Shown piece by piece: positions 10,213-24,629 of a DNA stretch of 24,629 bases. The notes below the pieces were generated by a model. It was given only the letters and a program-made list of their open reading frames with translations. It searched no databases and was not told the DNA's origin. Each line of letters begins with the position of its first letter. Within the stretch, counting starts at the first letter, position 1. This DNA is from Spongospora subterranea (taxonomy: Eukaryota > Endomyxa > Phytomyxea > Plasmodiophorida > Plasmodiophoridae). The position numbers and the translations under genes were made by a program. The stretch covers positions 1-24,629 of the forward strand of contig OUQQ01000276.1 of assembly GCA_900404475.1 (NCBI GenBank), given 5' to 3'.

Positions 10213-10737
10213 TTTCCGAATAACGGCGACACAACGTAGTTTGACTGTTTCCCCCTGACGTTGACTGTAATCTTGTCAGATTGAGGCTTGGAAGGGCTAA
10301 CACCCTCTGAATTAATAAATATTCTGTTGACACGGTCAATGATGGCCAGAATCACACTCTCATCATTTAAATACCGAGGGGTATCGTTATTGTGAGGGAA
10401 GAGGATTGAGTTACCCCAGTCGATGAACGACATCAGTGATCTGACACACTGTGATGTAAATATGGGCTGCAGCGGGCACCTCCAAGGAATCCGCAGGCCA
10501 GTTCAGTGCCAGAGTTGCCACTACACACACTCATCTCCTAGGTAGTCATAATCAATTCATTGCCGTTGATTGAAGTATCGATGCAGTTGGGAGGCGGTCT
10601 CCAACCAATTCGCTTTTGCCACCAAAGAGAACACTTCTTCTACCCCAGTTTTTTGTCAAAATGACCAAGGCTACGGTAGTTAAATCGGCCATGATCCAGA
10701 TATACCCTCGTTGCGAACGTGTTTGGGACTCAATTTG
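10213..10737 (-). other. Coding-like, splicing unresolved, between SPAG17 and the F-BAR gene
   Basis: Several open minus-strand stretches have protein-like composition. One possible chain is (LALNWPADSLE)-(CVRSLMSFIDWGNSILF ... IIDRVNRIFINSE), spliced by a 61-base intron (about 10207-10267) to KLRCVAVIRKLMLGFG and then into the long first F-BAR exon. This reads as amphipathic helices, perhaps ARM/HEAT-like. If correct, it adds an N-terminal domain to the triple F-BAR protein. Another reading is a frame starting MADLTTVALVILTKNWG near 10690. I could not choose between this being 5' exons of the F-BAR gene, the 3' end of SPAG17, or a small gene of its own. Confidence 0.35.
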
Positions 10738-13700
10738 TTACGAATGTATTTTGTTGACAACGTTCTTGGCTGGAGATTCCAAGATCGCCCTTGAACCCAT
10801 ATTCCTCAGAACGTCTTTCCTTTGCCCTTTGCAAACGACGCGAACATGGGAAGAAATTTCAGGGCCGGATTCGAGAATCTCAGCTGTTATTGGGATTTTA
10901 ATTGTATCTAGCTCTGTTCGAATCACGAATTCCGTGTTGATTTGACCCTTAGATTCGGTATAAATCTCAATTTCCACGCGAGATGCTAGACCAGGGGCGA
11001 TCGGTCCAAGATTATTGACAACCCGAATGTTTGTCGTTCCTGGCGGTTGATCTATGGAAAACCGTCCTGCTTCTACACCGACATTGAATATCCGAATAGG
11101 AACCCGGTATGTATAACCAACGTTCAGAGTACCGAAAAACGCCTAAACAGACTGAGATGTTAATTGTCGTTAAATATGGCGTTCAACGGCTAAACCTCGG
11201 TTGGTTCAATGCGCATTAAGGCAAATGCGACAAGTGAGCCGTTTTCAGTAAAAAATGACCTTCTCAGCTCTCCATTGCATGCAGCTGCCTTGATAGTTGC
11301 GGTAGTTCGAAGACCTTCACAATAGAAAGAGTTCAGAAAATTGTAAACGTTTGTAAATCACTTACGCCTTCTTGCAATTGCTTCTCGAGCTGCGAACGAA
11401 TCAGGGCTCGGGCTGCGTAATACGATCGGCTGCTTTTCCGTAGGAGTCGTCTGGGAATTCTGCCAGTCGGATGTTTTACCCGCTTGTGCATCGACCGATA
11501 ACGCTGGGGCTGCTCTCTCTGAAGCAGAGACCGGAATTGATTGGCGAGACAGTCTAATACCTTCCTTGACGACAAAATCCACAGCCAATTCAAGAGGTTT
11601 AAGATCGCCTATCATCCAGGTCAGAGGCAACACTCTCACCTTCATAGCTAACCTGTTATCGTGAATGTTTGGTCATCTCGAATAAGTCCAAGTGTTTCTA
11701 GCAATTGTGGTAGATGAGTTTTCAAGCGATTCGATCGAGTCAATATAGCCGAATAAGGAGCGCGAGTCAGGTCGACTCGTCGCAATTCTGGCTTGTTCTT
11801 GCTGCCAGGTTCAAAAATTCGAGAAAGGCAAAGCATAATCTCATCCAAAGCTTGTAACGCCAGGGCTTGATCGTCAGTAGACACTACTGTATCTGACAAT
11901 AACCGTTGCCCTCTTCGCTGCCGATTCGCAATCCGTTGAACAGCTTGTTCAAGTGCAAAATTACGAATTGACGAAGGTTCATGGAAATAGTTGTTAGGTT
12001 TGACATTTTCAGTAGGAATTGTGGCTCTGATCGATCGTGCGCGATCTGGTCGCGGTTCTGATGGCTTTGTGGTATCATCAGCGTCGTGCGCATTCTGGAT
12101 CGGCGACATATTAGAGACGAAGCGTGTTTTCCATTAAACAACAAATAATCATACCCTTGACGGCAGCGCCTTTCTAATCTCGACCAGCTCTTTCTGCAGC
12201 GATGTCTGCTCCTGGATTTCATAGGAAGATCGGTGGTCAACAGTGGTCGGGCAACGCGCATCTATTTTCCTATATTTCTCTAGGTCATCGTTGAACGATT
12301 CAAGTTCCGATACTGCTTGTCTGATAGAGAATTAGCGATTACCGCAATTAGAGCAAACCAATCCGTCACCTTTGCTGGACCTCAGATGTGGGTACGTATT
12401 TAACCAGTGTTCGCTGCAGAATAAACCCAGATCTCGCCAAATGTTCATACCATTCTAGGACTGTGGAACAACCCGCTCCTATACACTCGTCTTCAACAAA
12501 ATATATCAAACCTACACTTTTCTCTACCTGCCCGAACAATGTTTGGTATTTTGATTGACGTCATGAATTGTTTTCTTTTCGTTATTTTTTTCTGATATTT
12601 GTATACGCAAGGAAAATGGCGGCCTTCCTCGGGAACAGGAAAGTTCTGCGTAAAAATCAAGATGAATGTTGTACAAATCTGGAGTATTTGACGAAATACT
12701 TGTGGCTCAAGGACAACAGTTTCTGGATCACTGCTCGAGCGATTTTGGAAAGCCGCCACCTCGCGTGATCTCATCAGTTCAAGGCCGCTTCCATCAGATT
12801 TTACCAAGAATAATCGCGGCTCAATCGGGTCCTAGTCAAAGAAATTATTTGAGGGCCGGAACAAATACTTTGACTTCAAATTGGGCGAACCTCAGGAGGT
12901 GCATAATAACGTATTGGTATTGGATCGGGACCTGAACCGGGTGCGATGTTGTTCATCTCCATGCGAAGTTTGCATTCATATTCACCGTTAAGCCCCAGCA
13001 TGAACATGTTATCATCTCCATCCATGGTTGACAGTTTACCCTCATTGTAAAGATAGCAGCGCTCGATATGATTCTGGTGAACAACAGGAAACCATCCGAT
13101 TAGCGTGATTATGCATCAACAGAAAGCGGCGATCTAAAGGCTTACCCTAGTTGCCCAATCATCCGGCACTAGGATCTGACAGTCTGGCACAAATACTACT
13201 CGATCAGGTCTGCAAATGAACTTATACTCCTGGCATGAACTTGTGATCTCGATCGAGGGCGTTGCGACGTTCAGGCGCATAGTTGGTTGCATCTGAGCCT
13301 TGACTGAAACCGCACCTAACCATGCAATGGCATATCCATCTGAAAAACGGATTACAATCACTAGGTCCAGTACGACATACGATGATCATGGTCAATTGTG
13401 ACTGTGATGGCACCAGGAATATCGACCCGGATATGGGTCTTAGACACCATTGTACGGGACCCGTCGCGAAACACGTAGAGGATATCTCCATTTTCATACG
13501 CGATCGACATAACACCATCCGCTCGCGTCGTAATGACCGCCGAAGATTCCGGATCAATTTGACTCACGACCTGCCCACCAAGCAGACATGAGTTCAGTTT
13601 TTTTTTTTCCTAATTCGCAATCTTATGCATCTCTCATACACAAATCTCATCGCATTCAGTATTGGTGGAACTGACACACCCGTTCATTTGCGTTGTCGTC

Positions 13701-15911
13701 CACGATCCGTTGATAGACGATATGGCGACGGCGCCGTCGGGACACATGACCTCCAAGTGACCGTCGGCGAATCTTCTGGTAATGATGCCTTGTGGCGATA
13801 TCCGTTTCCATTCCTGGTGACGATCAGTATATAGACATGTGACGGCGCCAGAGAAGTCGATCTCATATTGATTCCCATCCATAGCGATGCTGCGACAATA
13901 CCCACCCCCTAGGACTAACTCGCTGTTGTCGCTGGCCATTCTAACTCGCAATTGGAACTTGTCTGGGCCCGACTTGAACGTGCTCAGAAACACATCTCTC
14001 AGCAGTACCCATAATATCACGTCGCTGTTGATGGTGATCGCCCCCATAAGTCCTGTACTCTATTAGATTTACTAAGTTCCACATCGCTCGTTGGTCGGAC
14101 CTTTGTCTGCCGGATAGACCGTTCGAGATGATTTAATCAGGTTAGTCACCGTTCTTCGGTCTTTGACAAGCGCTGCTTGGCGCTTATCACGAATTGATGG
14201 CCGTTGTGCCATCCAATCGCTCAGCGTGAGATCGCCGCATTGAACACATTCCCATGAATCGATACTGGATCGTATATGTGGCGTGTTGATGTGAATAGCT
14301 AATCGCAATACACCTTCTTCCACGTCTATTCTCTAATTCAGTTTTCAGCCTGGCAAGGTCAGCACGGAACGCCTCACCAGACTGAATACGATATTGAGCA
14401 GGAGCTGGTGAGCTGGTTAATGAACTAAACAGGTAAGCCAGTTCATTAGCCGTTAACGACTCCCGGTATTGTCTCCCATGAATATCCCATTTTCTATCGT
14501 TGGGTTGATTACCACTGATCATTTCCATTAGGCGATCGAACCCATCCACTCTTAGTGAATGATAGAACACTCCAATTGGCATCGATGTAAACGAAAGCAT
14601 TTGCGTCTCAAACGCGCCACGCTCCACCTGAAAACCTTAGAAACTATTTCATTGAGAACCAATGGCGCCAAACCTCGGATTGTGGTTGATTAGTCTTTAT
14701 CGGTAATGGGACCGGGATTGCGTCAAATCGAAGTTTAGCAGCTTGGAATAGAAGATCGGTATTAACCATGGCGCCATTGCTATTGACAGATTGATACGCT
14801 TGACGTCGGGCAGCACAATCTCCATAAGACACAATCTCAGGGACCAGAGCAATGCTGGAGCGTTCTTGATCCGTTCCTGGTTGCGTCAATTTCACCCAGG
14901 CTTCCTCAAAGTACTGGACCAAACGTGGATCATGATCTGTTGGGATGGTTGGACCAGGATTGGTTTCGGCCTCAAATGCAATCATTGCTTCCACCCAGGC
15001 GTCGACCTGAACACAGTTTAAAGCCGGTTCGCTCTTGGAGCCTGTTTTCGATCACCTGCTCAAACATGCCGAATAGGACAGATTCAGGGCTGTGCAGCAT
15101 AAACGGAATTGTGTCCATCAATTCTTGATAGCGATTGGGTGGCAAAGGTGGAGGAACTGTGGGACCCGGAAAGGACACCATCTGGACGCCATCGCGCCAT
15201 GAACGGTATTGCCGCAAAGACCGTCGCGCCTCCGATATGTTTTTCAGCAGCTCGGTGTCCATAGCCGTCGTCGGCACGCTGATCGAACAGATTTCGGGTA
15301 TCGATTTGCTGAGTTCGTGTACGAGGCGAGTTGACGCCGTCGGCAGATCGAGTGGTGTTGCCCCATCATGAACACCGCATACACATAAAATGCTAATTCC
15401 CTTCTGTCCAAGATCGACTGCATCGTTCGCCGACTCAATTATTCCCCTTAGTACAATTACGAGGGGAATCACCTTAAAATCTGTCGACACCTAAATTCGT
15501 GCATTTGAGCGAGAAATACCCTGCCCATTTACGGGCAATCCAACCTCGTTCTGTTTATCTACAAACTTGTTAATGGCGGATCGTCGGGCGACCACCTCCT
15601 TTTGCACTTTTTCGAGAATGGCCTTTACAATCCCATCCGACACCTGATTTTGTTCTGGCGCAGCGGGATTCGGTGAACGGGGCTGAACTCCCTTAAACGA
15701 AGTCGCGTGAATGACGATGATTTGAGAATTCGCTTCCAACACGGGATCAAGTTTGGTCAGATCGATCGTGGCTTGATCCCCAACCAGAGCAACGAATACG
15801 GGTTCCAAGTCCTATATGAATTTGATGTCTCTGAGAATTGTCAAATAATAGAATTGTAATGGTAGCAGGACATACTCGATCAGCAGAGGGCGTGACTTCA
15901 GGATTGGACAT
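10738..15911 (-). CDS. SPAG17: SPAG17 / PF6-like axonemal central-pair protein
   Basis: Scaffold of the C1a projection of the central apparatus in motile cilia and flagella. Exons (high to low): 15911-15876, 15811-15545, 15490-15056, 15006-14674, 14627-14378, 14325-14101, 14052-13640, 13570-13381, 13339-13146, 13073-12891, 12831-12528, 12490-12370, 12320-12155, 12094-11653, 11608-11366, 11314-11196 and 11142-10738, joining in phase to about 1441 residues. Landmarks known from animal SPAG17 occur in order: FGMFEQV; beta-rich repeats built on ITTRADG and FRDGSR; the PRLF-x3-DGSG-x-EL-x-R signature; and a C-terminal PapD-like domain (FGTLNVGYTYRVPIRIFNVG). The human protein has about 2220 residues, so this one lacks much of the lysine-rich linker sequence. 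The N-terminus is uncertain: ATG at 15911 is minimal, and coding-like pieces lie upstream. The 37-base intron at 12491-12527 is the weakest junction. Presence of this gene implies a motile flagellated stage. Confidence 0.88.
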
Positions 15912-15934
15912 GATTTCCCAGTCCGGAATTCTAT

Positions 15935-16545
15935 TCAATGTCCCGACCACACACCGCCCTGGGCTGTTTTCGGATTATGAGGACGCGGGGCGCTATAGGT
16001 CACAGGGAATATGGATATGATATCGACCAGTACGTCACAAGAGAGCAGCTCAGTCCCATGACATATCAATGACCTTATCTCAGAGATGGATTCCGCGACT
16101 TTAATCGAGAAAGCATGAACGAACCCCATGGAATAAAAATGCAGAATCAGGTCTATCGTTTTATTAGGAGAGTGTTAGAGACTACTCGGGAGGATGAAGA
16201 TGAGATGGAAAAACTTCAGTGTGCAGTGTTTCTGATCAACTGATTTAACCCATACTCGCTCTAACTCTCTGAGCTTTATCGCCCCTTTGGCGCGAGAGAT
16301 TTGCTTCAAAATGAGCAGTGAAACCTTCTGGAGGTACCGGGAGGTCGCGGTAAATCACGGAATTTATCGTAAATTTGATAGAATTCAGATTGGCGCAAGC
16401 AGCGAAAACGATGCGATGTTTTTCACGGGAATGCCTGAAAGGCAAGCGTAGAATGTGAAAGTCTTTGAATCGCTTGTTTGACCGTTTCATGTCTCGCTTG
16501 CAGCAGCTTTAACTCAAGATTGAGCCTTCGATCTTGTTTTCACCA
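15935..16545 (-). other. Coding-like coiled-coil pieces, gene not resolved
   Basis: At least three minus-strand stretches look coding: about 16435-16540 (LNLELKLLQARHETVKQAI, a clear coiled coil), about 16172-16327 (KVSLLILKQISRAKGAIKL) and 15935-16129 (MGFVHAFSIKVAESISEIRS). GC-AG or very short introns could link them, but each junction is weak. They may be the N-terminal exons of SPAG17, whose conserved part starts just downstream, or remains of a separate coiled-coil gene. I recognise no family, and the spacing does not match the N-terminus of animal SPAG17. Confidence 0.35.
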
Positions 16546-16833
16546 CAACGTGACGAGCCTACGAATGTCCGGCCATGAACCACATGGAACGCCTCCAGCA
16601 ACGTGAACAATGTTGGATACTCCAATCGCCCTCATACCCGCAACCCTGCAATACTCATTGTTCAAAGAACCAGAGGTCGTACCATACAAGGCGATCCTAG
16701 TTCATGAACCGGTCCTCCCACTGGATCTACACGTAAAATTTATTGATAAGTAAACAAAGTGCAATAGATGTAGGACTGTACTAATGTAGTCTAGCTTGGC
16801 GATTGCTGTCAAGACAATCTAAATCCATTTGAG

Positions 16834-17103
16834 TTACGTTTTTTTATTGATGAACAAACGGGAACATGCTACAACCTCAGTTTCATAACACCGAAGAAAA
16901 ATCAGCCCCATCAGAATGTGCTCGCGGCGAATATTAAGCACAGTAGCTCGAAGGTCAATCCAGACACGCAAACACGTACGCAGGCTGATACCGAAGCGTG
17001 ATGCCCATTTTCGCTTCCAATAGGCATTTCTGAACGAACTTGGATTCGCTCGCACTATCTGTGATCCACAATTGATAAACCATACCGCTTCCTCGTGGTC
17101 CAT
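16834..17103 (-). pseudogene. Truncated transposase N-terminus (Harbinger/DDE_Tnp4-like)
   Basis: An 89-codon frame from ATG to stop contains (W)ASRFGISLRTCLRVW and, after a short gap, HILMGLIFLRCYETEVV. This combination, a helix-turn-helix-like opening followed by H-L-L-x-A-L-x-F-L-K-x-Y-x-T-E-x-V, is the N-terminal pattern of a transposase family common in protist and oomycete genomes whose catalytic half is a DDE_Tnp4 domain. I assign it by resemblance, not search. The frame stops before any catalytic Asp/Glu would appear, and nothing downstream in this strand continues it, so this is a fragment. No terminal inverted repeats or target-site duplication were evident around it. Confidence 0.5.
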
Positions 17104-17211
17104 TTAAATTTTGGTACAATGCCCTTTACCCATGCACCTGAATCGAAAAAACCCGTTGTTTTTGGTTAACGGTTTTTGTCGGGCTGAAAATTTCCCCTTA
17201 CGTGAGGACGG

Positions 17212-17689
17212 GTGACATGGGGCTGCGCACTCAATGCGCCGCCGACGCGCGTGCACTCCTTGCTCCGGAGGTGTGAAAAACTCAAAAGATATTCTTCGGC
17301 CGCTTCCGTCAACAGTGTGCAGCGTTTACAAAAAGTTAGAGGAAACAGGGATCGTTTCCGAAGAATGGACATTATTGCCCGAGGATTGGCGCCGTTGTCG
17401 TGCCGCGGCACATTATCTCAGCTTCAAATCGCAGATATAACTTGTTTAGTGCAAAAACATCAAGAGTATAATGATGCCAGGAAAGCGTTATGTGATCGTG
17501 CAAGAGAAGCAATTGCTTGTTTACAATCTCTCTAAGATCTTCATCACACCTTACGTTCTCAGGGCAAAATGTCGACGGTGGCAAGATGACGGTAGAGCGA
17601 ACGGGCAAAATTCAGGAGCTTTCGAGAACCCTGAAAAACATTTTTTTTTCAAGCTTGCTGCTGGGAAAACCAGTGCCTGAGTATAGTGT
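17212..17689 (+). CDS. Small spliced coiled-coil protein, unidentified
   Basis: Frame 17212-17518 joins across a canonical 44-base intron (17519-17562, GTTTAC...TCTCAG) to a frame reading KMTVERTGKIQELSRTLKNI and then a short hydrophobic run (FFSSLLLGKPV). The first exon includes QKHQEYNDARKALCDRAREA, a charged helix likely to form a coiled coil. Helix, then R-T-L-x-N-I-F-x-S-x-L-L-x-G, loosely recalls the C-terminal region of CENP-H-type kinetochore proteins, but I would not name it on that basis. The start is uncertain, because a second frame (17234-17440) also looks coding, and so is the end: a further 48-base intron after 17689 may lead to more exons. Neighbouring transposon debris leaves open that it is decaying. 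Confidence 0.4.
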
Positions 17690-17870
17690 AATGTGCCAGA
17701 CGCCAATGAATCAAAAAATGATGGACTGTGCAGCGGCATCCTGCTGCGCGTTCATTCGCCCATCGCCTAAAATTATTTATGTGCACTCTCAGGAATTAGT
17801 AATAAACTGCTCTTGCTTTTTAACATGCCGAGTTTGTGATTTCAGTGCCCAAAATCAGAAGAAGTTTTAG

Positions 17871-18123
17871 GGTTGTGAACCTTGTTGGTAGCAACTGCTG
17901 GGTTGCAAAACATGTCTCTCGAGTACCTTCCTGGAAGTCGGAGTCAAGAAAACCAAGCATTGCGTGCATTGCTGTCTTCAACACTTTTCGGTGCACTTTT
18001 CGGCAAAAATGCAGATAGCAGGGCGAATAACCGTCATAGAAACCTTTGCTTAAAATTGGGGAATCGCTCGGAGAACTTCACGGCCAGATTGTGCAAATGG
18101 GCAATTTGCACCCTTGACCATGC
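17871..18123 (+). other. No clear gene; probable flank of the copia remnant
   Basis: Open frames of up to about 95 codons exist on the plus strand (for example 17882-18172), but I recognise no motif in them. They lie directly upstream of the copia reverse-transcriptase fragment, so they may be the frame-shifted remains of the preceding part of that element's polyprotein. Confidence 0.25.
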
Positions 18124-18195
18124 TTGCGTATGCCCCTCCTCGCCGACTTGTCATCATCAAGAACAGAGGTAAGATTTCATCTTGGTCAGATTGGT

Positions 18196-18366
18196 AACCA
18201 AATAACGATAAACGTTGCGATTATCTTTGATCGACAAATTATTTCAGAGATTTACATGCATGTTCCGCAGGGCGACAAAGCGAAGCAGCGGTTTGTTAGA
18301 CTTCTTCGATCACTGTATGGGTTGAACAAAATTTCATCAAGCTTAAATAACAAGTGTTCGGTTTGA
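18196..18366 (+). mobile_element. Ty1/copia reverse transcriptase fragment
   Basis: The frame ending at 18366 contains SEIYMHVPQGDKAKQRFVRL followed directly by LRSLYGLN. In Ty1/copia elements the reverse transcriptase has the same arrangement: E-I-Y-M-x-x-P-x-G, a short basic stretch, then L-x-(K/R)-(S/A)-L-Y-G-L-K-Q. The usual A-F-L-N-G just before it and the Y-V-D-D box after it are not recognisable, and the frame stops within about 10 residues of YGLN. It is therefore a short degenerate fragment of a retrotransposon, not a working element. No long terminal repeats were seen inside the window. Confidence 0.7.
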
Positions 18367-18422
18367 GTGGATAGACGATTTTGGACAAACATCTAACGCA
18401 ATAATGTTTTTTAACTGGTTGA

Positions 18423-18968
18423 TCAGGAAAAAAGTCCTGGCAGAGTCATGTTCCTGCCAACTCGGAGGTTGTTTAGGCTCTTGAGATAGAGAGAAAGTCC
18501 TGCCCAAGCCAGGGGGAAATACCGGGTCATGTTGTCACACAGGCGCCATGATTGAGCAGAGGCCACTGCCAAACATTGAATAATGCAAACAATTTGCAAT
18601 GAAAAGGACTGACATCGAATGAATCCGTTTGCTTTGCCAAAGCAATGCCGACGTGGCATAGGACGAACAATTTCATTAACAATTCGAACTAAACTTTGGC
18701 GAAGTATCTTCATTGAACTTCGTGACGTAATGCAGTACTGTTCTGTATCCGATAATTTTGTTAAACTGGACCAAGCTGAATTAACTGTTTGTAAAATCAG
18801 TGGCCACCCTTCGTTTGTTGACAAACCATGAACCGGAATGCACACTTTGATTCTTCTCCAACTATGTACGAGTGTATTGTCTCCACATTCTGTTACACAT
18901 TTCTTGATTTCTATACAAGTAATATTCTTCCCAAACGAGGAATGAATGATTAGATTCCTATTGCCCAA
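18423..18968 (-). CDS. Unidentified 181-codon frame
   Basis: This is one of the longest uninterrupted frames in the window, ATG to stop without an intron. That is unusual here, where real exons average under 250 bases. I recognise no domain. The composition is mixed, with many Cys and Ser, and a plus-strand frame (18619-18831) overlaps it. Next to the copia fragment and between two remnant-rich stretches, it may be a piece of retrotransposon (gag or spacer) or a chance frame. Confidence 0.25.
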   Translation of the reverse strand: MGNRNLIIHSSFGKNITCIEIKKCVTECGDNTLVHSWRRIKVCIPVHGLSTNEGWPLILQTVNSAWSSLTKLSDTEQYCITSRSSMKILRQSLVRIVNEIVRPMPRRHCFGKANGFIRCQSFSLQIVCIIQCLAVASAQSWRLCDNMTRYFPLAWAGLSLYLKSLNNLRVGRNMTLPGLFS

Positions 18969-19462
18969 ACAGTAGGGCCAACGAAATTTTTTTGATCGCC
19001 GGTGTGACTGAAACTGTTGAAATCAAGGAAAACCATCCCGGCACCTAGAAAATTTTATCGCAGAAATGAGAGATGTGTTCTGTTGCGGGGCTTCCAGAGT
19101 GACGCGCATTTCAGATTTTGATATCGCCCAGTTATCGGGTCTTGGAAGTAATATTGAGTTTAGCTTCAGGAAACTTACAGGAAACAAGGCTGAAAGAGTT
19201 TGCGAGCGTTGCGATTCTTTCAGACGTTGACTGAATACACAACATGGGCGACAGCTTAGGCTGCTCTGACTCGCGAGTCGCGTTGTCGGATGTCCAATGT
19301 CCCCCATCACAAGTCGTTGTACAGTGTACCGCAAACCGCGATCCGACATTGCAGTGAGAGTTATGTACAGTTGCGGAGTGGTCAGCCAGGCTGATACAGG
19401 GTGCGTGTGTCGCTATTGTGTATAATTGACACTAAACAGGCGGAGAGGCGCTGCCTTCACCT
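18969..19462. other. Region upstream of AFG3, no confident gene
   Basis: A minus-strand frame (19023-19349, 108 codons) includes a GTAAGT that could be a splice donor, but I could not extend it through the putative acceptor without meeting a stop, and I recognise nothing in it. The last part should hold the promoter and leader of the m-AAA protease gene that starts at 19463. Confidence 0.3.
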
Positions 19463-22490
<3,028 letters not shown>

Positions 22491-22719
22491 TAGCGCCGCA
22501 ATCATTCCAGACGGTGTATTAGGTCTCGGAGAGTTTTCCTCGATCATTGTCGTTATATTGGCGAAGACGATGTACCTACCAGCGAAACTTGAAAGATATA
22601 TGTAATGAAACCTGTTGTTAATTGACTTTATGAAACAGCTATGTCAGATTGTTCAAACAATGGCTTGGATATCATCCAAATGCTAACGAAAATAGTTGGG
22701 ATTTTTACTGACAACCATA

Positions 22720-24173
<1,454 letters not shown>

Positions 24174-24415
24174 CCCAGTTTCACGACACCACTTATGAGA
24201 TGATCTCTCACCCACCACGATCAGCCTCTGGTTGTCGGCAAGGCACTACCACCAGTCACACATTCAGGTCACACAGTCAGTCACACCACATCTGTCTGTC
24301 TGTAGTCTGCCACTGCGGTCCGCACCTTTTTCCACTGTGGGGGGCGCACGGTTAAGTGGATTTGGGACATTTGGGTCTATTTTCGGACCGTTGTTCCGAC
24401 TGCTTTTGCAGTGAT
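24174..24415. promoter_or_regulatory. Upstream region of HPPD
   Basis: No supported gene. It should contain the HPPD promoter and leader, read on the minus strand. It includes short microsatellite-like runs of TCTG near 24291-24303 and several GTCACAC copies around 24257-24288. A 60-codon plus-strand frame (24232-24414) has no recognisable feature. Confidence 0.35.
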
Positions 24416-24551
24416 ATGATTACCGGGCCGAATTGATCATGATGTTAATATGATTACCGGGTCGAATTGATCATGATTTTAATATGATTACCGGGTCGAA
24501 TTGATCATGATGTTAATATGATTACCGGGTCGAATTGATCATGATGTTAAT
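24416..24551. repeat. 34-base tandem repeat, four copies
   Basis: Units start at 24416, 24450, 24484 and 24518, each 34 bases, and end at 24551. Each begins ATGATTACCGGG, contains AATTGATCATGAT and ends in TTAAT. Copies differ at only two positions that I can see: C for T after the GGG in the first copy, and T for G near the end of the second. Such similarity implies recent expansion. It lies about 240 bases upstream of the HPPD start. The TGATCA in every unit is a six-base palindrome. Confidence 0.92.
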
Positions 24552-24629
24552 GCCAATGTATGCCAAGTGTCATGATATCGCCTCATGGTCACCTTAAGTC
24601 CCGCCAGTATTTCCGGATGAGTGAGTCAT

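Noticed and set aside
9881..10258. Plus-strand 125-codon frame
   Set aside because: It is antisense to the long disordered first exon of the F-BAR gene; low-complexity Ser/Ile content from the opposite strand.
14791..15371. Plus-strand frames opposite SPAG17
   Set aside because: They are antisense to in-phase SPAG17 exons with conserved motifs.

Overview
This window is nuclear DNA from a eukaryote with compact, intron-rich genes. Almost every recognisable gene is cut into exons of about 40 to 400 bases by GT-AG introns of about 40 to 70 bases, so I worked out the gene models by translating across splice junctions and checking phase and length. The gene content points to a flagellated member of Amorphea, for example a zoosporic fungus or relative, or a unicellular holozoan. 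It has the ciliary central-pair protein SPAG17 together with F-BAR proteins, which are mainly an opisthokont and amoebozoan family. That placement is inference; no rRNA or other taxonomic marker is present.

Layout: 1-1061 (+) holds the 3' end of an unidentified membrane-protein gene and a broken Ulp1/SENP-like protease. 1640-5476 (+) is a complete DNA ligase IV gene in 19 exons. 5542-10209 (-), convergent with it, encodes a protein of about 1245 residues that reads as three F-BAR domains in tandem after a long acidic, disordered N-terminus. This is the most unusual gene in the window. 10738-15911 (-) is SPAG17, shorter than the animal protein. 15935-19460 is a decayed, transposon-marked stretch: coding-like coiled-coil pieces, the N-terminus of a DNA transposase, a small spliced coiled-coil gene, and a Ty1/copia reverse-transcriptase fragment. 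19463-22490 (+) is a mitochondrial m-AAA protease (AFG3 type) in 15 exons. 22720-24173 (-), convergent with it, is 4-hydroxyphenylpyruvate dioxygenase in 7 exons. The window ends with a 34-base unit repeated four times.

The genes do not form one pathway. LIG4 seals double-strand breaks in end joining, SPAG17 builds the axonemal central apparatus, AFG3 handles inner-membrane proteolysis in mitochondria, HPPD degrades tyrosine, and the triple F-BAR protein presumably shapes or binds membrane. Other points of interest are a candidate 21-base intron inside LIG4, two candidate GC-AG introns, and a 16-base micro-exon in the F-BAR gene. All exon models come from reading the sequence and have not been tested against transcripts.
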